A DNA stretch of 64,000 nt from Hypomesus transpacificus (Eukaryota > Chordata > Actinopteri > Osmeriformes > Osmeridae), in contig NC_061082.1 of the NCBI RefSeq assembly GCF_021917145.1, forward strand, positions 21,302,596-21,366,595, in the 5' to 3' direction. Made by a program: the position numbers and the translations under genes. The notes under the pieces were generated by a model. That model saw only the letters and a program-made list of their open reading frames with translations, was not told where the DNA came from and did not search any database. Below, piece by piece: positions 10,934 through 23,408 of this stretch (position 1 is its first letter; every line of letters begins with the position of its first letter).

Positions 10934-11040
10934 CTCTCTATATTTATCTCCTCTCTCCTTTTCATCTGTCTCATCTCTTTCTCACTCATCTCTCTAACAT
11001 CTCTCTCCTCTTTCTTTCACATCTCCCTCTCTCTCAATTG
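10856..11040. repeat. (TC)n-rich simple sequence
   Basis: CT dinucleotide array with interruptions; counterpart at 60177-60345. Confidence 0.9.
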
Positions 11041-11786
11041 ACTCAAATGCCTTCTCGGTTTTTAGTTTTTCTTACTGCCTCTCTCTCTGTATCTATTGTT
11101 CTATTCTCTCAGTTTTAATATTCCATTTCAAGTGGCATGGTAAGAGATATGTCAAATGTTGCCAAAACAAACATACTGCTGCACAGTATCTATACATACA
11201 CATAGGCTACATGTGCATCTACGTATACTGTACATATGTATTCATAAACACGGATATACAGTATATACATACACATGCCGAACATACACACAGAAATATG
11301 CACGCACTGAACATTAAAATTGTCACTGCATTTTGCATGTTGTTTTCTAAGTTCTGTCTCCACCTCTCACTGTGGGCGGCGTGCGAGCAGCTTTTCTTCG
11401 TTACTGCCTCCCGCCCGCCCTCTCCCTGCCTACGCGGCTCCCTCTCCCTCCCTCTCTCCGTCTCTCTCTGTCTGTGTGCGGGGTTGCCGACTGGCGATGA
11501 CCTGCTCCGACCGGCAGAAAAGGGAGTTGTCCATGGTGCTGAAATACTGTTTTTTCTCTCTCCGTCTTCCATTGTGTGTTGAAACTGGAATTTCTGTTTC
11601 TACCGACATTAGCCACGTAGTTTTGTTTCCACCCACTATTTCACATATTAAATACATTTTCACGGTATAAACATTCGTCTCTTGTACCGAATATGTATTC
11701 AATTCAGAGCACGCTTATGATATCCGTGACGTACTAATACGTAGCGTCACAAAAAAATGAAGCTCTGTATCTGTTCGTGCTATTCT
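11041..11786. other. Noncoding DNA 5' of the first gamma exon (copy 1)
   Basis: Mixed AT-rich and pyrimidine-rich sequence; short frames on both strands are low-complexity and do not look like proteins. It leads into the gamma promoter at 11787. Confidence 0.5.
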
Positions 11787-11807
11787 CCACGAGGTGTCAC
11801 TGTGCAC
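11787..11807 (+). promoter_or_regulatory. Pcdh promoter CSE / CTCF-like element, gamma exon 1
   Basis: CCACGAGGTGTCACTGTGCA, 233 bp upstream of the ATG. It fits a CTCF core and is a variant of the CGCT-containing element found before the other gamma exons, with CACT in place of CGCT. Known role: CTCF binding at such sites drives promoter choice by looping to a distal enhancer. Confidence 0.6.
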
Positions 11808-12019
11808 TAACAATACAGGGATCTTGTTTTTATCTCCACCCATGAATATTTAGGCAGACTAAGGCATTCGTCACTGTACAATTGAGTAAACTGGGATTGG
11901 GTTGCGAACGGGACATGAGGATTATGTGTGTGTTTTCATAGAAGAAACATTGTGGATTGTTTTGCAGACGCATGTTATTTATGTCACAATGCGTGCATTC
12001 TAAAACGGACTACTGAACA

Positions 12020-14401
12020 ATGGGTGTGTTCGAGAAGCGCATTTGGATTGTAAATCTGTTTTGCCTGTCGCTTTGTCTCCAAGATGTTGCATTTGGACAA
12101 ATTACCTATTCCGTTTCAGAAGAGGTTCGCCCGGGAACGGTTGTTGGGAATTTAGCAAAGGATTTGAATCTTAAAGTGACTGAACTTGAGACGCGAATGT
12201 TCCACATCGAATCAGGATCGTCCAAGAAACATTTTGAGGTAAATTTAAGGACCGGAGCTATCTTCGTTAGCGAGGCTATAGATAGAGAAGAGCTTTGTCC
12301 CAACGGCTTGGTTTGCACCGAAAGCTTGGAAGCAATCGTTAATTATCCTTTGAGATTGTACAGTGTTGATATAACTATACTTGATGTGAACGACAATGCT
12401 CCAGTATTTTCTCAGAAATCACAGACTATTCCGATTTCTGAACTGACTTCCCCTGGAGCTAAATTCCCTATGCCCTCGGCAGATGATCCAGATGTAGGCA
12501 GCAATTCAGTTGATGCGTATAAACTGTCCCCAAATGCTTTCTTCAGACTGGACGCACATAGGCCTTCTGAGCCTGACCGTGGTCCTTCATCAGAGTTAGT
12601 GCTACAGAAGCCTTTAGACCGGGAAAAGCAGTCTGTGATCAAGCTTATTTTAACGGCAGTTGATGGAGGAAAGCCTCCAAGATCCGGTACGACTGAAATT
12701 ACTATTAACGTGCTGGATGCCAACGATAACGCCCCTGTGTTTTCCACTGCTCTATACAAAACTAAAGTCTCAGAGACTGCGCCGGTTGGCACTACGATAT
12801 TGAGGATTAACGCTACAGATCTAGATGACGGTCTAAACGCTGAAGTAATTTATTTGTTCAGCCAACAGGGCCAACGGGGAGCCTATGACATGTTTGCAAT
12901 AAATCAGAGTACGGGAGAAATAACGGTGGCAAGGCCGTTGGATTTTGAAACGACCAGTGCCTACGAGATCCGCGTAGAGGCCCTGGATCGAGGCAGCACG
13001 CCTTTAGCCTCCCATGCCAAGGTGCTGGTAGAGGTAATAGATGTAAATGACAACGCTCCTGAAATCAAACTGTCCTCTCTTTCAGAGAGCGTGAGAGAGG
13101 ACGCCAAAAAGGGCACCGCGATTGCACTGATCACTGTTCTTGACAAGGACGGAGGTAGAAACGGTCACGTGCGTTGCACCATATCCGAAGGGACGCCGTT
13201 TCTGCTGGAGTCATCTCAGGGCAAATATTACTCCCTCGTCCTTGAAGATATCCTCGACAGGGAAATCCACTCCGAGTATAATGTCACTATCATAGCTACT
13301 GACGATGGTAGTCCTCCCCTCTCCAGCACGAGCGTTTTTACTATTCACGTTTCCGACGTTAATGACAACGCGCCTCAGTTTCCGGAACCTATAGTCAACT
13401 TGTACCTAAAAGAAAACAGCCCCACGGGATCCTTGATATGTTCTCTGACCGCTTTAGATCCGGACCAGGAGGCAAACGCTCAAATATCATATTCTTTAGG
13501 GCCTATAACGACGGCTACACAGTCATCTGTTGCTGTCAATGTAAATTCTTTAACTGGAGAAATGTACAGTCTGCAGTCTTTTAACTTCGAGGAAACTAAG
13601 AGATTCCAGTTCCAAGTTCAGGCCACAGACGGTGGTGTTCCTCCTCTGAGCAGTAACGTGACTGTGAACGTTTTTATCCTGGATGAGAATGACAACACTC
13701 CTGTTATTCTCCCGCCCTATTCTGACCAAGGCTCTGTCAACTCTGAGAACATTCCCTACTCTGCTGAAGCGGGCTACTTTGTGGCCAAGATCAGGGCTGT
13801 AGACCTAGACTCTGGTTACAACGCGCTGCTCTCTTATCACATCTCTGAACCAAAGGGGCCAAATCTGTTCAAAATTGGAAGCAGCAATGGAGAGATCAGG
13901 ACTAAGAGACGCATGAGTGACAATGACTTAAAAACTCACCCGCTGGTCATAGTGGTGTCTGACAATGGAGACCCTTCCCTGTCTGCCACTGTGTCTATTG
14001 ATGTTGTGGTGGTTGAAAGTACAGGTGACATGCAGACAACTTTCAGACAGCTACCAGTAAAGGAGGAGAGTTTCTCAGATCTAAACCTGTATCTGCTGAT
14101 CTCCATAGCCTCAGTATCAGTGATATTTCTACTGAGCCTCATCAGTTTAATAGCGGTAAAATGCCACAAGACAGACGGCAGTTTCAGCAGGTACAGCGCC
14201 CCAATGATAACCACCCACCCTGACGGGAGCTGGTCTTACTCCAAATCTACTCAGCAGTATGACGTGTGTTTTAGCTCAGACACAATGAAGAGTGACGTGG
14301 TGGTTTTCCCCACGTCGTTTCCACCTGGTGACGGGGAGCTGATCAGTATCAATGGAGGAGACACTTTCAGTAGGACTCAAACTCTGCCCACCTGCGAAAA
14401 G
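12020..14401 (+). CDS. pcdhg: Protocadherin gamma-type variable exon 1 (copy 1)
   Basis: 794 codons, ATG at 12020 (MGVFEKRIW). The signal peptide ends near AFG before [12 protein letters not shown]1 carries the Cys-x5-Cys loop CPNGLVC; the EC1-EC2 linker DVNDNAP is at about residue 122. The membrane helix is at about residues 689-713. The tail carries [19 protein letters not shown], the Pcdh-gamma-like Y-x-V-C-x4-D-x2-KSD motif, and ends TLPTCEK at a phase-0 GTAAGG donor. Within the array it is the most divergent member in EC1-EC4 (EC2 has an arm of two extra residues around [11 protein letters not shown]), while EC6 onward is almost identical to the rest. It must splice to a gamma constant region not in the window. 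Calling it gamma rests on cluster position and tail motif. Confidence 0.93.
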
Positions 14402-14550
14402 GTAAGGAGATTTCACACTACTAAAAGGAAATTGCACAATGCAAAGTTGATGCCATTGGCTATTGTTTCTTTTCTACTTCATTTTTTACATGTGTTAAGG
14501 TGTATTCGTTTTGGTTGATTACACTGCATTGTATTATTATCAAGTTAGCG

Positions 14551-14575
14551 TTCAGCACCGCTGAACTGGACAGCG
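14551..14575 (+). promoter_or_regulatory. RE1/REST-like site with expanded spacing, after gamma exon 1
   Basis: TTCAGCACC, 8-base gap, GGACAGCG; 149 bp past the splice donor. The half-sites match the REST (NRSF) element, and the gap is 6 bases longer than canonical, within the known expanded class. It also contains the inverted repeat GTTCAG/CTGAAC. Confidence 0.5.
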
Positions 14576-14772
14576 AAACCGTAAAATTGGTAATCCTCTC
14601 TTTGTATTTACAATTATGTCTGGAATTGTAGTTTAAGAAAATCAAACCCTTTTCCTGGCACTTGTAGATCTTTAGGATTTCTCTATGAATATTAGGTGTA
14701 GTAGTGAGAGCTGTCAGGGACCATACTTTAAGTTCTAGAAACTGGATTGAAGAGTGCGCTCTTAATTCTGTA

Positions 14773-14795
14773 GACACAAGGCGTCGCTATAGACC
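14773..14795 (+). promoter_or_regulatory. Pcdh promoter CSE (CGCT box), gamma exon 2
   Basis: AAGGCGTCGCTATAGACC core, 241 bp upstream of the ATG and in the same orientation as the gene. Preceded by a conserved block with the palindrome GTTCTAGAA at about 14733. Confidence 0.75.
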
Positions 14796-15013
14796 GTGAT
14801 TTAAAACGCAGTCTGATCACTAATCTATTATTACAAACTCCTCCTTTCTCTCCTGGCCTCCATTGCGCGTATTGCTTTGTCAGTGTTGCACGATACTATA
14901 CCTCTGAGGAACACGTATTCAGAAGAGTATGCTTGCATTTGAAACAACTGTGCTTATTTTTTTTGAAGTAACTGATCTCCACAACCTAACGGATATTTAA
15001 TAATCCTTGGATA

Positions 15014-17356
15014 ATGATGGATGTTTCCGTGAGGATTCTGTTCCCTCTGCTTTGTTTATGGGAGGTATCATCCGGTCAGATTTCTTACTCCGTCTCAGAG
15101 GAGGTGAACAAGGGAACCGCTGTTGGAAATATCGCTAAAGACCTCAATCTCAATGTTCAGGAACTGGAGTCTCGTATGTTTCAGGTTGTATCTGAATCGA
15201 GCAAGAAGTATTTTGATGTGAATTTGAAGTCCGGTGGTTTGTTCGTCAATGAGAGAATCGACCGAGAGGAGCTTTGTGGGACCAGTGAGAAATGCTCTCT
15301 GAGTGTACAGGCTGTGGCGCACAATCCCACGAGCATCTTTCGTGTTGAAATTAAAATACTCGATATAAACGACAATGCACCATCGTTTTCCGTTGGTTCA
15401 CTAACATTAAATATAACGGAAAACGCAGTGGCAGGAGAACGATTTCTTCTGCCGGTTGCTGAAGACATTGACGTCGGCATTAACTCAGTAAAGACCTACA
15501 AGCTGAGTCCAAATGAACACTTCTCTCTGGATGTGCAGAGCGGTGGAGAACAGAGTGTGTCTGCTGAGTTGGTGCTACAGAAACCTTTAGACCGAGAAAA
15601 ACAGGCTGTGATTCAGCTCGTACTGACTGCTGTAGACGGAGGAAAACCTCCAAGATCCGGTACTTTAGATATTGTGATACATGTCATGGATATCAATGAC
15701 AATAATCCGGTGTTTAGTAAATCCTTATACAAAGTGAAAGTTGCAGAGAATATTAATATTGGATCTAAAATACTACGTGTCTCAGCAACAGATAAAGATG
15801 AAGGTATGAACGGCGAGATAATTTACTCTTTCGTTGGTCACGGAAATGCTAAAGGTTATGATATATTCTCTATCGATCCTCATTCAGGGGAAATATCAAT
15901 GATAGGTGAACTTGATTATGAGGCAAACGTTGGTATTGAGTTGCGAGTTCAGGCGGCCGATCAAGGACAGTATCCTAAAACTACCCATTGCAAAGTTTTA
16001 GTAGAAGTTCTTGATTTGAATGACAATGCGCCACAAATATCTACGACTTCTCTAATGAGCAATGTGAAAGAAAATGCAGAATCTGGTACTGGCATTGCTT
16101 TAATAATGCTGTCTGATAAAGATGGCGGAAAAAATGGAATTGTGAACGGTCACATCAGCGGAACTGTTCCGTTTAAACTGCAGTCGTCCTATAAAAACCA
16201 GTACTCTCTGGTAGTGGACGGACCTTTAGATAGAGAGCGTCACCCCCAGTACAACATCACCATCACAGCCGTAGATGAGGGAACCCCCCCTCTCTCTAGC
16301 ACCAGTGTTGTTACTGTGCATATTTCTGATGTGAACGACAACCCACCTCGCTTCCCAGAGCCCATTGTCAACGTGTATTTAAAAGAAAATAGCCCAGTTG
16401 GAGACATGGTAGTTAACGTGCATGCGCATGATACTGATGAAAACGACAACGCGCGTGTCTCATATTCTCTGAAAAGCACTTCATCGCTTATCAACATTAA
16501 TGATTTGACCGGTGAAATATCTACTCTGCAGTCGTTTAACCACGAAGAAACTAAACGATTCCAGTTCCAAGTTCAGGCCACAGACGGTGGTGTTCCTCCT
16601 CTGAGCAGCAACGTGACTGTGAACGTTTTTATCCTGGATGAGAATGACAACACTCCTGTTATTCTCCCGCCCTATTCTGACCAAGGCTCTGTCAACTCTG
16701 AGAACATTCCCTACGCTGCTGAAGCGGGCTACTTTGTGGCCAAGATTAGGGCTGTAGACGCAGACTCTGGTTACAATGCGCTGCTCTCTTATCACATCTC
16801 TGAACCAAAGGGACCGAATCTATTCAGAATTGGAAGCAGCAATGGAGAGATCAGGACTAAGAGACGCATGAGTGACAATGACTTAAAAACTCACCCGCTG
16901 GTCATAGTGGTGTCTGACAATGGAGACCCTTCCCTGTCTGCCACTGTGTCTATTGATGTTGTGGTGGTTGAAAGTACAGGTGACATGCAGACAAGTTTCA
17001 GACAACTACCAAAAAAGGAGGAGAGTTTCTCAGATCTAAACCTGTATCTGCTCATCTCCATAGTCTCAGTATCAGTGATATTTCTACTGAGCCTCATCAG
17101 TTTAATAGCGGTAAAGTGCCATAAGACAGACGGCAGTTTCAGCAAGTACAGCGCCCCAATGATAACCACCCACCCTGACGGGAGCTGGTCTTACTCCAAA
17201 TCTACTCAGCAGTATGACGTGTGTTTTAGTTCAGACACAATGAAGAGTGACGTGGTAGTTTTCCCCACGTCGTTTCCACCTGGTGACGGGGAGCTGATCA
17301 GTATCAACGGAGGAGACACTTACAATAGAACTCAAACTCTCCCCACCTGCGAGAAG
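15014..17356 (+). CDS. pcdhg: Protocadherin gamma-type variable exon 2
   Basis: 781 codons from ATG 15014; a second ATG follows at once ([10 protein letters not shown]), and the sister exons start at that second one, so 15017 is equally possible. It has a class A leader (MDVSV...[12 protein letters not shown]). EC1 has CGTSEKC. The EC2-EC3 linker is DINDNNP and EC3 contains [12 protein letters not shown]. The tail differs slightly from the other exons ([29 protein letters not shown]), so its 3' end has been homogenised less completely. Donor GTAAGG at 17357, phase 0. Confidence 0.94.
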
Positions 17357-17498
17357 GTAAGGATATAGCATACTTCTTAAAGAAAATTGCATAATGCAAC
17401 GTCAATGTTATAATTTATTTTTGACTTGTGGTTTTTAAATTATCAACAATTGTTTATAATGGTTGATTATGCTGCAATGCAATGGTATAAAGTTAATG

Positions 17499-17523
17499 GT
17501 CAGCACAACTGTGCTGGACAGCG
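17499..17523 (+). promoter_or_regulatory. RE1-like site, degraded left half, after gamma exon 2
   Basis: GTCAGCACA, 8-base gap, GGACAGCG; 142 bp past the donor. The left half has two mismatches to TTCAGCACC. Confidence 0.35.
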
Positions 17524-17704
17524 ACATTGCAAAGTTGGTACTTTGGAATTCACAAATATGTTTGGAATTGTAGTTTACTAAAATAAAATTAAATGCCGGC
17601 ACTTGTAGATCTTTAGGTTTCCTCTATGAATATGAGTGCTAGCAGTCAGGGACCATACTTTAAGTTTTAGAACCTGGATTTAAGAGTGCGCTCTCACTTC
17701 CATA

Positions 17705-17727
17705 GACACAAGGCGTCGCTATAGACC
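17705..17727 (+). promoter_or_regulatory. Pcdh promoter CSE (CGCT box), gamma exon 3
   Basis: AAGGCGTCGCTATAGACC core, 226 bp before the ATG. It belongs to promoter class B, with AAATGTGTTGGGAAGGTCTT between the CSE and the ATG. Confidence 0.75.
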
Positions 17728-17930
17728 ATGATTTGAAACGCGGTGCGTTCACTAATGTATTATTACAAACTCCTCCTTTCTCTACTGGCCTCCATTGTGC
17801 GTATAGTGCTTTGCCAGTGTCGCACAATATCAAATGTGTTGGGAAGGTCTTTGAAAGAAAGAGTTGGCGTATATTTTTCTATGCCGTCTTTCCTTGACGC
17901 CATCAAGGTTTTTACTATCTGTGGATAGCG

Positions 17931-20288
17931 ATGGGTCTCTCCATTCTCGGATGCTTCTGCTGTGCTACTCTGCTGTTGCTTTGTTTGGTGGATTTATCTT
18001 CCTGTCAGATCGTCTATTCCGTCTCAGAGGAGGTGAACAAGGGAACCGTAGTTGGAAATATCGCTAAAGATCTAAATGTTCAGCAACTGAGGTCCCGTAT
18101 GTTTCAGGTTGTATCTGAATCGAGCAAGAAGTATTTTGATGTAAATCTGAAATCCGGTGTTTTGTTTGTGAATGAGAGAATCGACCGAGAGGAGCTTTGT
18201 GGGACAAATGAGAAATGCTCTCTGAGTGTACAGGCTGTGGCGCACAATCCCATGAACATCTTTCGTGTTGATATAACAATTTTTGATATAAATGACAATG
18301 GTCCCGTTTTTTCTGTTAAATCCTTGACTTTGAATGTTTCTGAAAATGCGGCGGCGGGTGAGCGTTTTCTTCTACCTTTAGCTAAGGACGCGGATGTGGG
18401 CAGTAACTCAGTGAAAGCCTATAAACTGAGTTCAAATGAACACTTCTCTCTGGATGTGCAGAGCGGAGGAGAGCAGAGTGTGTCTGCTGAGTTGGTGCTA
18501 CAAAAACCTTTAGACCGAGAGAAACAGGCTGTGATTCAGCTCGTACTGACTGCTGTAGACGGAGGTAAACCACCTAGATCAGGGACGGTACAGATTGTGG
18601 TGAATGTATTAGATAACAATGACAATAACCCAATTTTCAGCAAACCTCTTTACAAAGTGAAAGTGGCAGAGAATGTTAAAATGGGTACCAAAATAATATC
18701 TCTAACGGCAACAGATATAGATGAAGGGGTGAACAGTAAAATTATTTACTCGTTTGTTGGACATGATCATTCAAAAGAATACGAACTATTCTCTATTGAT
18801 CCTGAATCTGGGGAAATATCAGTGACAGGTGATTTGGACTATGAAGAAAATGTCGGAGTAGAATTGCGCGTGAAGGCTGCTGATCAAGGACATCCTCCGA
18901 AAACTACAAACTGCAAAGTTTTGGTAGAAATAATCGATATAAATGATAATGCGCCACAAATATCAATTATGTCACTTATGAGCACAGTGAGAGAAGATTC
19001 TGAATCAGGTGCAGCGGTTGCATTGATAGGACTCTCTGATAAAGACGGTGGTAAAAATGGAGTTGTGAACGGCCACATCAGTGGAACTGTTCCGTTTAAA
19101 CTGCAGTCGTCTTATAAAAACCAGTACTCTCTAGTAGTGGACGGACCTTTAGATAGAGAGCGTCACCCCCAGTACAACATCACCATCACAGCCGTAGATG
19201 AGGGAACCCCCCCTCTCTCTAGCACCAGTGTTGTTACCGTGCGCATTTCTGATGTGAACGACAACCCACCCCTCTTCCCAGAGCCCATTGTCAACGTGTA
19301 CTTAAAAGAAAATAGTCCAGTTGGAGACCTGGTAGTTAGCGTGCATGCACATGATACTGATGAAAACGACAATGCACATATATCATATTCTCTTAAAGGT
19401 AGTGCTATGGCTTCATCGCTAATCAACATTAATGATTTGACGGGTGAAATATACACTCTGCAGTCGTTTAACTACGAAGAAACTAAACGATTCCAGTTCC
19501 AAGTTCAGGCCACAGACGGTGGTGTTCCTCCTCTGAGCAGCAACGTGACTGTGAACGTTTTTATCCTGGATGAGAATGACAACACTCCTGTTATTCTCCC
19601 GCCCTATTCTGACCAAGGCTCTGTCAACTCTGAGAACATTCCCTACTCTGCTGAAGCGGGCTACTTTGTGGCCAAGATCAGGGCTGTAGACGCAGACTCT
19701 GGTTACAATGCGCTGCTCTCTTATCACATATCTGAACCAAAGGGACCGAATCTGTTCAGAATTGGAAGCAGCAATGGAGAGATCAGGACTAAGAGACGCA
19801 TGAGTGACAATGACTTGAAATCTCACCCGCTGGTCATAGTGGTGTCTGACAATGGAGACCCTTCCCTGTCTGCCACTGTGTCTATTGATGTTGTGGTGGT
19901 TGAAAGTACAGGTGACATGCAGACAACTTTCAGACAGCTACCAGTAAAGGAGGAGAGTTTCTCAGATCTAAACCTGTACCTGCTCATCTCCATAGCCTCA
20001 GTATCAGTGATATTTCTACTGAGCCTCATCAGTTTAATAGCGGTAAAATGCCACAAGACAGACGGCAGTTTCAGCAGGTACAGCGCCCCAATGATAACCA
20101 CCCACCCTGACGGGAGCTGGTCTTACTCCAAATCTACTCAGCAGTATGACGTGTGTTTTAGCTCAGACACAATGAAAAGTGACGTGGTAGTTTTCCCCAC
20201 GTCGTTTCCACCTGGTGACGGGGAGCTGATCAGTATCAATGGAGGAGACACTTTCAGTAGGACTCAAACTCTGCCCACCTGCGAGAAG
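17931..20288 (+). CDS. pcdhg: Protocadherin gamma-type variable exon 3 (mosaic)
   Basis: 786 codons, ATG 17931. The leader is class B ([17 protein letters not shown], ending SSCQIVYSV), as in exons 4 and 9. From about residue 44 onward EC1 is class A type ([20 protein letters not shown]), as in exons 2, 5-8 and 10. At the junction two residues are missing: [14 protein letters not shown] against [16 protein letters not shown], an in-frame 6-base deletion in EC1. The EC2-EC3 linker is DNNDNNP. It has three extra residues in EC5 (KGSAMASSL), shared with exon 7. Donor at 20289, phase 0. It looks like a recombinant of two subfamilies. Confidence 0.94.
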
Positions 20289-20430
20289 GTAAGGATATCG
20301 CATACTTCTTAAAGAAAATTGCATAATGCAACGTCAATGTTATAATTTATTTTTGACTTGTGGTTTTTACATTATTAACAATTGTTTATAATGGTTGATT
20401 ATGCTGCAATGCAATGGCATGAAGTTCATG

Positions 20431-20455
20431 TTCAGCACCACTGTGCTGGACAGCG
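20431..20455 (+). promoter_or_regulatory. RE1-like site after gamma exon 3
   Basis: TTCAGCACC, 8-base gap, GGACAGCG; both half-sites intact, 142 bp past the donor. Confidence 0.5.
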
Positions 20456-20636
20456 ACATTGCAAAGTTGGTACTTTTGAATTCACAACTATGTTTGTAAT
20501 TGTAGTTTACTAAAATAAAACTAAATGCCGGCAATTGTAGATCATTAGGATTCCTCTATGGATATCAGTGTGAGCTGTCAGGGACCTTACTTTAAGTTCT
20601 AGAACCTGGATTGAAGAGTGCGCTCTCACTTCTGTA

Positions 20637-20659
20637 GACACAAGGCGTCGCTGTAGACC
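20637..20659 (+). promoter_or_regulatory. Pcdh promoter CSE (CGCT box), gamma exon 4
   Basis: AAGGCGTCGCTGTAGACC, one change from the common form; 225 bp before the ATG; class B promoter. Confidence 0.75.
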
Positions 20660-20861
20660 GTGATTTCAAACGGTGTGATCACTAATGCATTATTACAAAC
20701 TCCTCCTTTCTCTCCTGGCCACCATTGCACGTATAGTGCTTTGTCAGTGTCCTACGATATCAAATGTGTTGGGAAGGTCTTTGAAAAAAAGAGGTTGCGT
20801 ATAGTTTTTTTAGGCCGTCTTTCATTGACGCCATCAAGGTTTTTACTATCTGTGGATAGCG

Positions 20862-23234
20862 ATGGGTCTCTCCATTCTCGAATGCTTCTGCTGTGCTACT
20901 CTGCTGTTGCTTTGTTTGGTGGATTTATCTTCCTGTCAGATCGTCTATTCCATCTCAGAGGAGGTGAACAAGGGAACCGTAGTTGGAAATATCGCCAAGG
21001 ATCTAAATCTCAATGTTCAGGAACTGGAGTCCCGTGTGTTTCAGATTGTGTCTGGATCCAAGACGAAATATTTCGAGGTAAATCGTAAAACAGGCGCCCT
21101 TTTTGTAAGTGAAAGAATAGACAGAGAGGAGATTTGTGGGACTAGCAAGAAATGTTCCTTAAATGTAGAGGCCATGGCACAAAATCCCCATAGTCTTTAT
21201 CGGATTGAAATAGATATATTAGACATAAACGATAATGCTCCGTTTTTCTCAGTGAATAAACTGACGCTGAATATAACAGAGATCGCTATTGCAGGAGACA
21301 AGTTTCTGTTGCCCATCGCCAAAGATCCGGATATGGGCAGTAACGCGGTTAAAGCCTACAAGCTGAGTTCAAATGAACACTTCTCTCTGGATGTGCAGAG
21401 TGGAGGAGAGCAGAGTGTGTCTGCTGAGTTGGTGCTACAGAAACCTTTAGACCGAGAGAAACAGGCTGTGATTCAGCTCGTACTGACTGCTGTGGACGGA
21501 GGAAAACCTCCCAGATCCGGTACCCTCCAGATCGTAGTGAATGTTATGGATTTTAATGACAATGATCCTGTTTTCAGTCAGACGCTATATAAAGTTAAAG
21601 TTAAAGAGAATGCGCCAAAAGACACTAAGATCCTTTCAGTTCTAGCAACCGATATAGATGAAGGAGTGAATGGTGAAATAACATATTTGTTAGTGGGAGA
21701 TGGCACTGAAGATGGGCAAAATGTATTAACTATTAATACCGAGACAGGAGTCATTGAGGTAACGGGACTTATTGATCATGAAGAAACTCCTGCAATTGAG
21801 TTAAGAGTCCAAGCCAAAGACAGAGGCATTCCTCCCAGAAGCACCAATTGTAAAGTTTTAGTTGAAGTTGTCGATGAAAATGATAACGCACCTGCCATCT
21901 CTGTAACTTCCCTTATAGACACAGTACAGGAGGACGAGAAAGCGGGCACCGCTGTAGCTTTGGTCACCGTGACCGATGGCGACGGAGGTAAAAACGGAGC
22001 AGTGCAGTGTGGCATTGCTACACCTGTTCCTTTCAAGCTGCAGCCCTCATATAAAAACTATTACTCGCTTGTGGTCGACGGGCCGTTGGACAGGGAGCTA
22101 GCATCCCAGTATAATGTGACAATTTTAGCCGTGGATGAAGGGACACCACCTCTCTCTAGCTCCAGTGTAATAACCGTTCTCATCTCTGATGTGAACGACA
22201 ATTCACCTCGTTTTTCAGATCGCGTCTTAGGCGTTTTTTTGAAAGAGAATAGTCCCGTGGGGTTTCCTATTGCCAAGCTGACTGCGCATGATTCTGACAT
22301 GAATGAAAATGCACAGATTTCTTATTCTTTGATTGAAGAAGGGAATACGACACCGGTATCCACAATGGTAAATATGAACTCTTTAACTGGAGAAATATAC
22401 ACCTTGCAGTCGTTTAACTACGAGGAGATGAAACGATTCCAGTTCCAAGTTCAGGCCACAGACGGTGGTGTTCCTCCTCTGAGCAGCAACGTGACTGTGA
22501 ACGTTTTCATCCTGGATGAGAATGACAACACTCCTGTTATTCTCCCGCCCTATTCTGACCAAGGCTCTGTCAACTTTGAGAACATTCCCTATGCTGCTGA
22601 AGCGGGCTACTTTGTGGCCAAGATCAGGGCTGTAGACGCAGACTCTGGTTACAATGCCTTGCTATCTTATCACATCTCTGAACCAAAGGGGACGAATCTG
22701 TTCAGAATTGGAAGCAGCAATGGAGAGATCAGGACTAAGAGACGCATGAGTGACAATGACTTAAAAACTCACCCGCTGGTCATAGTGGTGTCTGACAATG
22801 GAGACCCTTCCCTGTCTGCCACTGTGTCTATTGATGTTGCGGTGGTTGAAAGTACAGGTAACATGCAGACAACTTTCAGACAGCTACCAGTGAAGGAGGA
22901 GAGTTTCTCAGATCTAAACCTGTATCTGCTCATCTCCATAGCCTCAGTATCAGTGATATTTCTACTGAGCCTCATCAGTTTAATAGCGGTAAAATGCCAC
23001 AAGACAGACGGCAGTTTCAGCAGGTACAGCGCCCCAATGATAACCACCCACCCTGACGGGAGCTGGTCTTACTCCAAATCTACTCAGCAGTATGACGTGT
23101 GTTTTAGCTCAGACACAATGAAGAGTGACGTGGTAGTTTTCCCCACGTCGTTTCCACCTGGTGACGGGGAGCTGATCGGTATCAATGGAGGAGACACTTT
23201 CAGTAGGACTCAAACTCTGCCCACCTGCGAAAAG
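20862..23234 (+). CDS. pcdhg: Protocadherin gamma-type variable exon 4
   Basis: 791 codons, ATG 20862, class B leader. EC1 is a distinct type ([20 protein letters not shown], loop [21 protein letters not shown]) shared only with exon 9. The EC2-EC3 linker reads DFNDNDP. EC3-EC4 carry [20 protein letters not shown]. Small changes in the otherwise uniform 3' half ([34 protein letters not shown]) mark it. Its 3' end and downstream DNA are nearly identical to those of exon 1, so unspliced read-through would add a hydrophobic tail ([15 protein letters not shown]). Donor at 23235, phase 0. Confidence 0.94.
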
Positions 23235-23383
23235 GTAAGGGGATTTCACACTACTAAAAGGAAATTGCACAATGCAAAGTTGATGCCATTGGCTATTGTT
23301 TCTTTTCTACTTCATTTTTTACATTTGTTAAGGTGTATTCGTTTTGGTTGTTTACACTGCATTGTATTATCATCAAGTTAGCG

Positions 23384-23408
23384 TTCAGCACCGCTGAACT
23401 GGACAGCG
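23384..23408 (+). promoter_or_regulatory. RE1-like site after gamma exon 4
   Basis: TTCAGCACC, 8-base gap, GGACAGCG; 149 bp past the donor; identical to the site after exon 1. Confidence 0.5.

Larger units (their letters stand above)
1..13560 (+). repeat. Copy 1 of a 13.5-kb near-identical duplicated block
   Basis: The block matches 49428 to about 62855 throughout: Pcdh exon A, the 8.8-kb noncoding stretch, the SINE, the X-box region and most of the first gamma exon. Exon A differs at only four silent sites that I can find. Noncoding parts differ at well under 1-2 percent plus microsatellite length changes and one MITE insertion. Similarity drops to ordinary paralogue level inside the 3' part of the gamma exon (about 13560 / 62855). 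The pattern fits two alleles of one locus kept in one scaffold, or a very recent tandem duplication. The 100-N gap between the copies favours the first. Confidence 0.9.

Noticed and set aside
13936-14214. Recurrent 92-codon minus-strand frame in every gamma exon
   Set aside because: It repeats only because the + strand coding sequence is the same in all gamma exons; antisense shadow.
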